From: Plantactinospora soyae
GTDB taxonomy: Bacteria > Actinomycetota > Actinomycetes > Mycobacteriales > Micromonosporaceae
NCBI RefSeq assembly: GCF_014874095.1
Contig: NZ_JADBEB010000001.1
Span: forward strand, 2,108,001-2,172,000
DNA length: 64,000 bases
Reading direction: 5' to 3'
Below the pieces are notes generated by a model. It was not told the origin of the DNA and searched no databases. It saw only the letters and a list, made by a program, of their open reading frames with translations. A program made the translations under genes and the position numbers. Positions 42,130 through 50,759 of this stretch are shown here, in pieces. The number at the start of each line of letters is the position of its first letter. The stretch's first letter is position 1.

Positions 42130-43284
42130 CTACTTGCAGAGGGCGGTATCCAGGGCGGCCTCGATGTGCTGAGCGGCGGCAAGTGACGTGGGGAGCCCGG
42201 TGACGGCGATGGCGGCGGCCCGCCCGTCGCTGGTCGCGGCGTTGCTGGTGATGTAGCCAGGCGAGCTGCCGCCGTGCGTCCAGGCGAAGCCTCCGCAGCT
42301 CAGCTTGAAGGTGGCGAGGCCGAGTCCGTAGCGGGACTCTCCGGTGAGGTCGAATTCGGGCGCCTCGACGGTCGTCTGCATCTGCTGGAGCTGCTCCGGC
42401 TCGAGCAGCTCGCCGTCGAGCAGTGCGGCGAGGAAGCGGTTGAGGTCGCTGGGAGTGCCGACAAGCTGTCCGGCCGCCCACGCCATGGACGGGTCGTTCT
42501 CGGTGACGTTGACCCAGGAACCGTCGGCGGCCGGCCAGTAGCCCTGGGGGTGGCGTTCCTGGATCGTCTGGTCGCCCAGCGCCGGCCAGTACGTGTGGCG
42601 CAGGCCGATCCGGTCGATGATCCGCTTGGTGATCTCCTCGCCGATCGGGCGGCCAGTGACCTTCTGCACGATGAGGCCGGCCAGTATGTAGTTGGTGTTG
42701 CTGTAGCTCCAGCTGGTGCCGGGGGCGAAGAGGGCCTTCTTCGCCAGTCCGACGTCGAGCAGCTGCCGCGGCTCGAAATAGGTGTGCTGCACCTTGAAGT
42801 AGTCCTGTGCCAGCACGTCGTCGTAGTCGGCCAGGCCGCTGGTGTGTTGCAGGATCTGCCGGACGGTGATGTCTCGGCCGTCGATGCCGTCGCCGCGGAC
42901 CAGATTCGGCAGATAGGTCTCGACCGGCGCATCGAGGTCGATCTTGCCTTCGCCGACCAGTTGCAGCACCACTGTGGCGGTGTACATCTTGGTGTTGCTG
43001 GCGATTCGCACCTGTCCGTCAACGGGCACCTTCGCCCCCGTTTTCAGGTTGCCCACCCCGGCCGTGTAGTTGCGCATCCGCCCGTCGGGGCCGCGGACCG
43101 ACGCCAACGCGCCGGGGAAGTTGTCGTCCCGGACCAGTCCGTCCAGGCTCTGTTGGACCACGTTGTCCCGGCGCGGGGTGCTGGCCTCGGAGGCGCTGGC
43201 TTGAACCGCGGTCAGCCCGGTGGCCAGGGCAAGGGCGGTCAGCGTGGCGGCGGCCCGACGACGGTTGAACAGCAGATGGGACAT
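42130..43284 (-). CDS. Secreted serine hydrolase, beta-lactamase/DD-carboxypeptidase (class C-like) family
   Basis: A 384-residue protein. It has a signal peptide (RRRAAATLTALALATGLTAV, then ASA). The SxxK motif is SNTK (S96-K99), the YxN motif is in SYSNTNYILAGL, and the third motif is HGG in WTHGGSSPGY. This arrangement fits Streptomyces R61-type DD-peptidases and related esterases rather than resistance beta-lactamases. ATG 43282-43284 follows GAAGGTG. Its promoter must lie in the 177-base gap after the response regulator. Confidence 0.9.
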   Translation of the reverse strand: MSHLLFNRRRAAATLTALALATGLTAVQASASEASTPRRDNVVQQSLDGLVRDDNFPGALASVRGPDGRMRNYTAGVGNLKTGAKVPVDGQVRIASNTKMYTATVVLQLVGEGKIDLDAPVETYLPNLVRGDGIDGRDITVRQILQHTSGLADYDDVLAQDYFKVQHTYFEPRQLLDVGLAKKALFAPGTSWSYSNTNYILAGLIVQKVTGRPIGEEITKRIIDRIGLRHTYWPALGDQTIQERHPQGYWPAADGSWVNVTENDPSMAWAAGQLVGTPSDLNRFLAALLDGELLEPEQLQQMQTTVEAPEFDLTGESRYGLGLATFKLSCGGFAWTHGGSSPGYITSNAATSDGRAAAIAVTGLPTSLAAAQHIEAALDTALCK

Positions 43285-43461
43285 GGCGACACCTTCGATT
43301 TGTTGGGATCGTTTTCGACGTGTTCAGCATGTCGGGGCGGCGACGGCCTATCGATCCACTGCACTGGAAACCGTTGGTATAGCCAGCACTACGAACGCTC
43401 ACGAACCGCAGTCGAATGCGGACAGCCGCGATCAACGAGTGATCAAGGCCGGATCCGAGGG

Positions 43462-44121
43462 TCAGGCTCGGCGTTGGGCGTCTTCGAGGTGGCGCAGGAC
43501 GGCGGTGACCCGCCGGTCCGCCCGGTCGGTGGGCGGGAGGTCGAGCTTGGCGAAGATGCTCCGGATGTGCTTGTGTACGGCGCCGTCGGTGACGAAGAGC
43601 CGTTCGGCGATCGCCGCGTTGCCCAGCCCTTCGGCCATCAGTGCCAGCACGTCGCGTTCCCGGGGACTCAGGCGTTCCAGCGCTGTGTTCGGCCGCGTCC
43701 GGGCGAACAGTTGGGCGACGACGTCGGGATCGATTGCCGTACCCCCGTTGGCCACCCGGTGCAGGGCCTCCAGGAACTCCTGGACCCGTCCGACCCGTTC
43801 CTTGAGCAGATAGCCCAGGTGGGAGCTGCCCTGGGCGAGCAGTTCGGTGGCGAACGCCTGCTCGACGTACGCCGAAAGCACGAGTACGGCCAGCCCAGGC
43901 TGGCGCCGCCTGGCCTCGACGGCCGCCACGATGCCCTCGTCGGTGTTCGTCGGCGGCATCCGCACGTCCACGATGGCGACATCGGGCTCGTGTGCGTCGA
44001 TGGCGGCCAGGAACTCGTCAGCGTCGCCGGCGGTGGCCACCACGTCGAGGGCCTCCGCGCGTAGCAGCAGCGCGAGGCCCTCGCGCAGGATGAAGTCGTC
44101 CTCGGCGATCACAATCCGCAT
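43462..44121 (-). CDS. NarL/LuxR-family response regulator, orphaned paralogue
   Basis: A 219-residue regulator, nearly the same residue for residue as the one at 39382 (Asp in VAIVDVRMPP, Lys in GYLLKERVG, LSPRERDVLALMAEGLGNAA). It keeps the same overlap with the kinase gene end, but that kinase now lacks its sensor and catalytic core, so phosphorylation must come from elsewhere, perhaps the intact kinase at 38105. It is divergent from the ABC exporter genes, a plausible target. Confidence 0.93.
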   Translation of the reverse strand: MRIVIAEDDFILREGLALLLRAEALDVVATAGDADEFLAAIDAHEPDVAIVDVRMPPTNTDEGIVAAVEARRRQPGLAVLVLSAYVEQAFATELLAQGSSHLGYLLKERVGRVQEFLEALHRVANGGTAIDPDVVAQLFARTRPNTALERLSPRERDVLALMAEGLGNAAIAERLFVTDGAVHKHIRSIFAKLDLPPTDRADRRVTAVLRHLEDAQRRA

Positions 44122-44276
44122 GGCAGGCTCACGGTGACAGTGGTGGACCCGCCCGCAGGACTGGCCAACTCGAATGTTCCGTCGTGCGCGTCGACCCGAC
44201 GGCGGATCCCTGCGAGGCCCGACCCGCTAGCGGGTGATGAGACGTCGTGGCTGTCGTAGTCAGCGGGACTCAGCAT
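44109..44276 (-). pseudogene. Internally deleted NarL-type kinase (N and C ends only)
   Basis: A 55-codon frame starts at ATG 44274-44276 with a perfect GAAGGAGGT upstream. Its first 15 residues, MLSPADYDSHDVSSP, match the start of the intact kinase at 38105 (MPSPGAYDIHDVPPS). Its last 38 match that kinase's end (GSGLAGIRRRVDAHDG, then TTVTVSLPCGL). About 370 codons are missing. The junction is a 14-bp perfect palindrome ACCCGCTAGCGGGT at 44222-44235. It may still be translated as a short peptide that couples translation of the regulator. Confidence 0.8.
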
Positions 44277-44488
44277 CCGCACCTCCTTCGACCGAAGGTC
44301 GCAGTTCCAACGCATCGGAAAGCTCCTATGGTTTGGAGACGATAGGACACCAGCCGGGCCCGGTGGATGCCGGGGGTGTGGTGGTGCCTGCGCTACCCCC
44401 GACCGGCAGCGGCCTTCATTGAGGCGGATCTCTGATCTTCCTACCGTCAGGGAGTCCCGAATGAGACTCTCTCCGGAAGGCACCCACC

Positions 44489-45253
44489 ATGTCAGTGACC
44501 TCGGCCGACGACGCCGTCAGTGTCGAACGTGTCAGCAAGACGTACGGCGGTGAGCAGCCTGTCGTGGCGCTGGCCGACGTCGACGCCCGGTTTCTCCGGG
44601 GGACGATGACGGCGGTGATGGGACCGTCCGGCTCCGGCAAGAGCACGCTGCTGCACTGCGCGGCGGGCCTGGACCGGCCCACGTCGGGCGTGATCCGGAT
44701 CGGCGGTACCGACCTGTCGTCCATGTCCGAGAAGCAGTTGACCAAGCTGCGTCGCAGCCGGATCGGCTTCGTGTTCCAGGCGTTCAACCTGGTGGGCGCG
44801 CTGACCGTGGAGCAGAACATCCTGCTGCCGTCGCGACTCTCGCGCAGCCGCCCGGATCGGGCCTGGCTCACCGAGGTGGTCGAACGGGTGGACCTGGGCA
44901 ACCGGCTGCGGCACCGGCCGTCGGAGCTCTCCGGTGGCCAGCAGCAGCGGGTGGCCATCGCCCGCGCGCTCGTCACCCGGCCCGAGGTGATCTTCTGTGA
45001 CGAACCGACCGGCGCGCTCGACACGCAGACTGCGGCGGAGGTCCTGGGGTTGCTGCGATCGGTGGTCGACGAGGCCGGGCAGACCGTCATCATGGTGACC
45101 CACGACCCGGTCGCCGCGTCCTACGCCGACCGGGTCATGGTGCTCGCCGACGGCCGGATCGTGCAGGACATGCCGCAGCCCGGAGCCGAGCGGATCGCCG
45201 AACAGTTGGCGCTGCTCGGCCGCCGGCAGCCCGTCGCGAGCCGGGAGGGCTGA
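44489..45253 (+). CDS. ABC transporter ATP-binding protein (MacB/LolD type)
   Basis: A 254-residue ATPase: Walker A MGPSGSGKSTLLHCAAGL, Q loop FVFQAFNLVGALT, signature LSGGQQQRVAIARAL, Walker B VIFCDEPTGALD and H loop VTHDP. It belongs to the family that drives lipoprotein release or mechanotransmission exporters. ATG 44489 follows GGAAGG. The permease follows three bases later. It is divergent from the orphan NarL regulator. Confidence 0.95.
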   Translation: MSVTSADDAVSVERVSKTYGGEQPVVALADVDARFLRGTMTAVMGPSGSGKSTLLHCAAGLDRPTSGVIRIGGTDLSSMSEKQLTKLRRSRIGFVFQAFNLVGALTVEQNILLPSRLSRSRPDRAWLTEVVERVDLGNRLRHRPSELSGGQQQRVAIARALVTRPEVIFCDEPTGALDTQTAAEVLGLLRSVVDEAGQTVIMVTHDPVAASYADRVMVLADGRIVQDMPQPGAERIAEQLALLGRRQPVASREG

Positions 45254-45256
45254 GCC

Positions 45257-47791
45257 ATGCTCGGACTGGCCGCGCAGATGCTGCGCTTCCGCAAGCGCAG
45301 TTTCGTGGCGACGTTCGTCGCGCTCGCCGCCGGCGTCATGATCCTGATGGCGTGCGGGCTTCTGGTGGAATCGGGGCTGCGCTACCACGGCCTGCCGCAG
45401 CGGTACGCCGAGACGGTCGCCGTCGTCGCCAACCGCGACCTCACGGTGGTCGGACCGAAGACGTTCGGCGAGGAGGAACCCACCTCCACCACGGTGGCGC
45501 TGCCCGAACGCGGCAGCGTCCCGGACTCGCTGGTCGCGGCGATCGCCGAGGTGCCCGGCGTGGCCAGCGCCGTAGGTGATCATTCGATCGTGGCGACGGT
45601 GGCAGCGTCGCCGGGGTTGCCGACCACGGGCCACGGCTGGGGCAGCGCCGCCCTCGCACCGTACCGGGTGGCCTCCGGCACGCCACCGCGGTCCGACGGT
45701 GAGATCGCCGTCGACGCCCGGCTCGCCGCGGGCGGGCGGCTGAGTCCCGGCGACATTACAGCGATCATCACCGGGGGGACCGCCCACGAGTACCGGGTGA
45801 GCGGTGTCGTCGAGGCGGCTGGCGCGGACGGCCCGACAGCGGCACTGTTCTTCACCGATGCGCGGGCGGCTCGGCTGAACGCGCACCAGGGCAACGTCGA
45901 CGCGATTGGCGTGCTCGCCGAGCCGGGTGCCGACCGGTCGGCTGTAGTGGCGGCGGTGCGCCGGGTGGCGGCCGAGGCGGGAGCCAAGACGTACACGGAC
46001 GCCGAGCGGGGACTGGTCGAGCAGCCCGAGGCGGCGGGCGCGCGGGGGTTGATCGTCGGGGCCGGCACCGCGTTCGGCGGCTACGCCGCGATGATCATCA
46101 TCTTCGTGGTCGCCGGGACGGTCGGCCTGTCGGTCCGGCACCGCCGCCGCGACCTCGCCCTGCTGCGGGCGATCGCGGCGACCCCGGGCCAGGTGCGGCT
46201 GATGATCCTCGGCGAGGTGGGCCTGCTCAGCCTGCTCGCCGCCGTGGTGGGCATCCCGGCCAGCCTGGCCGCCACCGCCTGGACCCGGGACGAACTGGTA
46301 ACCCGAGGGTTCGTCCCCGAGACCTTCACCCTGGGCGGCGGCATCCTGTCGGCGCTGGCGGTGACCGTGGCGGTGGCCGCCATCGCGCTGGCCTCCGCCT
46401 GGATCGCCGCGCTGCGTACCACCCGGATCCGCCCCACCGAGGCGCTGGGCGAGGCGGCCGTCGAGCCGACACTCGGCGGCAGGACCCGGGTCGTGTTCGG
46501 CCTGGTGTTCCTGGCCAGCGCGGTGTCCCTGATCGGCCTTACCGGCTTCGCCACCGGCCAGACCGCGATGGGCGCCGCGGTGGGCATGCTGTACACGTTC
46601 GTGCTGGCGATCGCACTCCTCGCCCCGTGGATCAACCAGGCCGCCGCCCGGCTGCTCGGGCCGGTCCTGCGGATCGTCTGGGGGAACAGCGGATACCTGG
46701 CCGCCGCGAACATGCGGGCGAACGCCCGCGGCATGGTCGCCGTGCTGACCGCGCTGGTGCTCTCCGTCGGTTTCGGCGGCTCGGTCTGGTTCCTACAGGA
46801 CAACCTGGCACGCCAGACGGTGGTCCAGAGCCAGGACGGCTCGCTCGCCCAACAGGCGCTGATCGGCGGCGCCGGCCTGCCCGCGTCGGCCACCGCCAAA
46901 GCCCGCCAGATCCCGGGGGTCCTCGCCGCAACCGGAGTGCGCCGCACGTCGGTGATCGTGCCCAACATGTTCGAAGCCCAGGCGGTGGTCGCGCAGGGCA
47001 TCGACCCGCAGGGTGCGGACCAGACGATGGATCTCCGGGTACGGTCGGGAAGTCTCGGCGATCTGCGTGGCGACACCGTGGCGGTGTCCAGTTCGCAGGC
47101 GGAGTCGTCGGACTGGCGGCTCGGCGGCGACGCGCGACTGTGGCTCGGCGACGGCACGCCGGTCACCCTGCGGGTCGTCGCGATCTACGACCGGGGCTGG
47201 GGATTCGGTGACATCACCCTGAACAGCGAGACGCTCACCGGCCACACCGTGACCGGCCTCGACGACCGCGTCCTGATCCGTACCGCGCCCGGTGCCGACG
47301 TCGGCGCGGCCCTGGCGAAACTCGCGGCCGAGTATCCGGCGAGCACCGTGGTCGGCACGGACCAGCTCACCGGCGAGCTCGCCCAGGACCTGGCGATCAG
47401 CGCCTGGCTGAACAAGCTGCTGATCACCGTGCTGGTCGGGTACGCGGTGCTCGCGGCGGCCAACACGCTGAGCATGGCGGCCCTGGCCCGGACCCGGGAA
47501 CTGTCCCTGCTGCGCCTGATCGGGGTGACCCGCGGCCAGGTGAAGCGGATGGTCTACGCCGAACAGGCCGGCCTGCTGGGTGTGGCAATCTCGATCGGTG
47601 CGACGATCGCGGCGGTCACCCTCTCCTCGATCGTCAACGCCGTGGCCGGACAGCGCATCCCGTACGTTCCAACCGCCGGCTGGATCACCATTGTCGGCGG
47701 TACCGTCGCGCTCGCGCTGGTCGCTACGATGCTGCCGATCGGCCGGCTGCTGCGCACCCCGCCGGTCGAGGGCGTCGGCATCCGCGAGTAG
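45257..47791 (+). CDS. ABC transporter permease with two FtsX domains (MacB/FtsX type)
   Basis: An 844-residue permease with the double-FtsX layout: a first membrane helix (FVALAAGVMILMACGLLV), a large extracytoplasmic region, three helices of the first FtsX domain (about 275-395; RDLALLRAIAATPGQVRLMI), a pair of helices, a second extracytoplasmic region, and the last FtsX domain (about 725-835; RTRELSLLRLIGVTRGQVKR). ATG 45257 follows GGGAGGGC. Such transporters export peptides or antimicrobials, or move lipids; the substrate is unknown. The terminator at 47816 follows. Confidence 0.93.
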   Translation: MLGLAAQMLRFRKRSFVATFVALAAGVMILMACGLLVESGLRYHGLPQRYAETVAVVANRDLTVVGPKTFGEEEPTSTTVALPERGSVPDSLVAAIAEVPGVASAVGDHSIVATVAASPGLPTTGHGWGSAALAPYRVASGTPPRSDGEIAVDARLAAGGRLSPGDITAIITGGTAHEYRVSGVVEAAGADGPTAALFFTDARAARLNAHQGNVDAIGVLAEPGADRSAVVAAVRRVAAEAGAKTYTDAERGLVEQPEAAGARGLIVGAGTAFGGYAAMIIIFVVAGTVGLSVRHRRRDLALLRAIAATPGQVRLMILGEVGLLSLLAAVVGIPASLAATAWTRDELVTRGFVPETFTLGGGILSALAVTVAVAAIALASAWIAALRTTRIRPTEALGEAAVEPTLGGRTRVVFGLVFLASAVSLIGLTGFATGQTAMGAAVGMLYTFVLAIALLAPWINQAAARLLGPVLRIVWGNSGYLAAANMRANARGMVAVLTALVLSVGFGGSVWFLQDNLARQTVVQSQDGSLAQQALIGGAGLPASATAKARQIPGVLAATGVRRTSVIVPNMFEAQAVVAQGIDPQGADQTMDLRVRSGSLGDLRGDTVAVSSSQAESSDWRLGGDARLWLGDGTPVTLRVVAIYDRGWGFGDITLNSETLTGHTVTGLDDRVLIRTAPGADVGAALAKLAAEYPASTVVGTDQLTGELAQDLAISAWLNKLLITVLVGYAVLAAANTLSMAALARTRELSLLRLIGVTRGQVKRMVYAEQAGLLGVAISIGATIAAVTLSSIVNAVAGQRIPYVPTAGWITIVGGTVALALVATMLPIGRLLRTPPVEGVGIRE

Positions 47792-47815
47792 GCCCGCTCC
47801 GCTGCCTCAACCGGA

Positions 47816-47848
47816 AGCCCTGGTCGGACCTGGCGTCTGACCAGGGCT
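47816..47848 (+). terminator. Hairpin after the ABC permease
   Basis: Perfect 10-bp arms AGCCCTGGTC (47816-47825) and GACCAGGGCT (47839-47848), 24 bases after the permease stop, loop 13 bases. Confidence 0.75.
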
Positions 47849-48560
47849 GTTCCACATCAGAGCCCGGCGCCTCGTCAGGCGGGGCGGCTTCACCCGACGG
47901 TCTCGCCCCCGAGGTCGACGCGGAATGAGCGCAGCAACGGCACCGAGTCGTGGGCCGCCCCGGCGGTATGGATCTCTAGCAGCGGCGGCCCAGCGCGATG
48001 CGGTTTTGGTTGGCGCGGCGGGCGGCCGGATGAGGACCAGGTGCATCTCGACGGCGTCGACTGGACGCTCCGCGAGGCGGCACCGGCAGCGCCACCATGA
48101 GCGCACCGAGCTGACCCCGCGGGGCCAGGCTGTCGTGCGCCGGTCTACAAGAAATGCGTGTACCGCGTCGCGATTTCCTCCGTTGGATTTATGAACGGTC
48201 GCCGAACTTGATCGACATACGTCCAGTAGCCGCCGGACGTTTCGGCGCCCCGGTCTTAGTAGCAGCGGGCTAACCCTGTGACGTGGGCGACCGTCCACTC
48301 ACGGTAGTCGAGGATGTCGCCGCACCTCGCCAGGACGCGGCGTTTGGCCCACTGAGGAGCAGACACCCGGCGATCAACGGGATCTTGCGGATCGGGGTGC
48401 TAGGCGGCGGGTACCCCGGCTCATCACCGCAATCGCGGACGCGGCACGGGCTGAGCTGACGAGATCGCCGGGCCCGAGCTGCGCAGCATCCGCACCGCCG
48501 ACGCGGTGGACTACCGGAACCAGCGCAGCGCCTGCGGCAAGGTGGCCGGCGAGTTGCTCG
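47849..48560. other. Gene-free, degenerate stretch upstream of the transposase fragment
   Basis: No gene is supported. One minus-strand frame ending at 48256 reads APQWAKRRVLARCGDILDYR and EWTVAHVTGLARCY, which is protein-like but lacks a start and a recognised family. The region is likely mutational debris between the exporter operon and the acquired cluster. Confidence 0.35.
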
Positions 48561-48685
48561 GTCCGCCAGAGAAGCCCATTGATCACGTGACGTTGATCGC
48601 GCCATCGGCTCCCCCGCTGGGGTGTCATGGAAGGCGGCAACGGTTCCAGTCGAGCGCACTCGTCATCACTAAGATCCCGGTCACG
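48561..48685 (-). mobile_element. IS5-family transposase, N-terminal fragment
   Basis: The minus strand encodes RDLSDDECARLEPLPP, MTPQRGSRWRDQRHVINGL and LWRT. This matches the start of IS5-group transposases, which run LTDEQWARLEPLLP, then GRWRDHRQVINGILWR. After LLWRT the sequence departs from the family, so all but about 40 residues are lost. No terminal inverted repeats are evident. Confidence 0.7.
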
Positions 48686-48721
48686 CCATACGCGACGACC
48701 GAGAAGATCCGTCAGATATCT

Positions 48722-49117
48722 CTAGAGTTCGCCACGTTTGCGCAGCCAGTCAAAGATCAGCTTGTCTACCGTGGACGACATCTCCCTACCGGAATAGTCG
48801 AGCCAGGACATCTCTTCGATCTCCGCGCCGGGCGTGAGTTCACCCTTGTATTCTGCCCGGTAGCAGGTCATCCGGACGATGACGCCCTCAGCCTTTCCGT
48901 GCGCCTGGGCCTCGAAGACCTCCATCGGCTCAATCGATCCGTCGATCAGTTCGACGCAGAGTTCTTCCCGGATCTCCCGCTTGAGGGCCTCGTGATCCGT
49001 CTCGCCCTCGTCCCGCTTGCCCCCCGGTATGTACCACGCGTCCTTGCCGTATGACCTGGTGCTCAGGACCTTGCCGTCCGTCACGTGCACCCACGCGAGC
49101 TTGTCAATGACCTTCAT
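48722..49117 (-). CDS. Nudix hydrolase, last gene of the acquired operon
   Basis: A 131-residue Nudix enzyme with an intact box: GGKRDEGETDHEALKREIRE followed by EL, fitting GX5EX7REUXEEXGU except for the final Gly. It should hydrolyse a nucleoside diphosphate-linked compound in the cytosol. ATG 49115-49117 is preferred because GAGGG lies five bases upstream; GTG 49123 would be too close. It is 16 bases downstream of the phosphoribosyltransferase-like gene and ends the nine-gene operon. Confidence 0.88.
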   Translation of the reverse strand: MKVIDKLAWVHVTDGKVLSTRSYGKDAWYIPGGKRDEGETDHEALKREIREELCVELIDGSIEPMEVFEAQAHGKAEGVIVRMTCYRAEYKGELTPGAEIEEMSWLDYSGREMSSTVDKLIFDWLRKRGEL

Positions 49118-49133
49118 TATCACCCTCGGTTAT

Positions 49134-50153
49134 TCAATCGATTATTGATTTGATACGGTCGCGGTGGGCACAGCATTGTGCAAGCAGAGTTGTCGAGTCA
49201 AGTGGGCGCGCGGTGGGCTGGGGCCCGCCCCGGCCGCCGCCATGATCGACTTCCACAATCGCGGGAAAGTCGTTCTTGACTCCGAGATGGTGCCGGATCA
49301 GTTTCGGCTCGGCGGCAAATTCATCGCATAGCTCGGTCCAGTAATCGAGCAGGCTGCGGAGGTGTTCGGCCGGGGAGAACCCGCGCAGGCCACCGTCGTA
49401 GACGACGCACCGTTCCAGCAGGGCGATCGGGTCGCGGGCGGACTCAGCCCGGAACTCCGGTGCGATCACACCGCCGCGCCGGACAAAGTCCGTCTGGTCG
49501 AGGTGGAAGGGCAGCCCGTATGCGCTGCGGTAAACGCCGAAGAGCCCTTCGAGCGCGACGACGGTCAGCATCGTCGCCGGGTTAGTCAGGGCCAGTCGGG
49601 CGGCCAGCTCATCGAGCCGCCGCACCGCGTCGGCGGTGCCGATGGTGACTACGACGATCCGGGGCGGCAGCAGCGCCGGATTGGCGGCGGCGAGGAGCGA
49701 GAGTGCGTTGGCGAGGGTACGGCCCGTGGCGGCGATGTCGCCGACGCAGAGCACGGCCGACCCGGCCAGGTTGAAGCGGCGGTAGTCGTCGCCCGTGACG
49801 ACCGGTCGCCCCCGTGCGACGCTGCGCTGGCTGCTCAGGAAGCTCACCCGGCACGCGCGCCCGGACAGCTCCTCCAGCACGCCGTGCAGTCCGAAGTTCA
49901 GCCCGCCGCGTAGGATGTAGAGCACGTCCGCCGGTGTTGCGGCGAGGGTCCGGGCCAGGTCGGCATCGTGTCGCAGCAGCGCGCCGAGCGCCTCGGCGCA
50001 GCAGCGCCGCAGGAGGTCCTGGAAGGCCGAGCCGACCAGGGTCGAATCGCGCAGCAGCCGACGACCGGGCGGGCACGAAAAGACGTACGCCCCGAGCCGA
50101 CCCGCCCACTCGAGCCGGTGTAGACCCGTCACCCCGGCCGGTGCGAGTCGCAT
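49134..50153 (-). CDS. Phosphoribosyltransferase-like protein
   Basis: A 339-residue protein with a type I phosphoribosyltransferase core. ADVLYILRGGLNFGLHGVLE (about 75-94) is the substrate/PPi loop region, and AVLCVGDIAATGRTLANAL (about 133-151) is the PRPP-binding motif, with Asp-Ile-Ala in place of the usual acidic pair. The C-terminal 130 residues (EHLRSLLDYWTELCDEF) are specific to this protein. ATG 50151-50153 follows GAGGTG. It could transfer or remove phosphoribose from a base made by the upstream enzymes. The weakened acidic pair makes the activity uncertain. Confidence 0.75.
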   Translation of the reverse strand: MRLAPAGVTGLHRLEWAGRLGAYVFSCPPGRRLLRDSTLVGSAFQDLLRRCCAEALGALLRHDADLARTLAATPADVLYILRGGLNFGLHGVLEELSGRACRVSFLSSQRSVARGRPVVTGDDYRRFNLAGSAVLCVGDIAATGRTLANALSLLAAANPALLPPRIVVVTIGTADAVRRLDELAARLALTNPATMLTVVALEGLFGVYRSAYGLPFHLDQTDFVRRGGVIAPEFRAESARDPIALLERCVVYDGGLRGFSPAEHLRSLLDYWTELCDEFAAEPKLIRHHLGVKNDFPAIVEVDHGGGRGGPQPTARPLDSTTLLAQCCAHRDRIKSIID

Positions 50154-50165
50154 CAGCGCGTCACC

Positions 50166-50759
50166 TCAGAACTTCCGGGCCGGCACACTCGGACGTACCC
50201 CGTACCGGAGGTCCAGCATCCGGCGGTACGCGTGTACCGCCTCGCGGCCGTTGTTAGTCCCGATCGGGGCCGGCAGCGGGGTCTCGTCGCGGACAACGAG
50301 CCGCACCACGCCGACCGGTGCGGAGGCCGCGAGCGCCGCTGCGACCTCGACGGGTCGGTACGCCTGCCCGAAGGGCAGACTGAACGCGCCGACCAGGGCT
50401 GGCCAGTCCAGCGGGAAGTGACGGGAGGGGAGGTTGCCGCCCGACTCGTACCGCTCGTTGTCGAGGACCACGGCGGTGAACCCGCCGAGCCGCCCGCGCA
50501 GGCTGGCCAGGGTGGCCAATCCGGCCAGCCCGAACAGTAGGGAACCGTCCCCCTCGACCGAGAGGACCCGGCCGGCCGGTCCGAGCCCGAGGGCGAGTCC
50601 CGACGCGACCGGGAGCACATCGCCGAGCGCGTCCAGGTGCAACGTCCGCTCCGGCCAGTACTGGCCAGCGGTCCAGCCGGCCCGGCCGACCCCGGCGACC
50701 ACCGCCACGTCCCCGCCCACGGCCTCGCGCACCGCGCCAACGGCCTCAGCCGAGTTCAC
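50166..50759 (-). CDS. Thiamine-diphosphate decarboxylase, beta (TPP-binding) subunit
   Basis: A 197-residue protein with the TPP-binding signature: VEGDGSLLFGLAGLATLASL (GDGS at 70-73) through VVLDNERYESGGN (Asn101). It resembles the beta subunits of split sulfopyruvate or phosphonopyruvate decarboxylases (ComE-like). GTG 50757-50759 overlaps the alpha-subunit gene by 14 bases, so the two subunits are translated together. The likely reaction is decarboxylation of a 2-oxo acid to an aldehyde; the acid is unknown. Confidence 0.82.
   Translation of the reverse strand: MNSAEAVGAVREAVGGDVAVVAGVGRAGWTAGQYWPERTLHLDALGDVLPVASGLALGLGPAGRVLSVEGDGSLLFGLAGLATLASLRGRLGGFTAVVLDNERYESGGNLPSRHFPLDWPALVGAFSLPFGQAYRPVEVAAALAASAPVGVVRLVVRDETPLPAPIGTNNGREAVHAYRRMLDLRYGVRPSVPARKF

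Noticed and set aside
44492-46141. 549-codon minus-strand frame
   Set aside because: Shadow of the ABC ATPase and permease genes.
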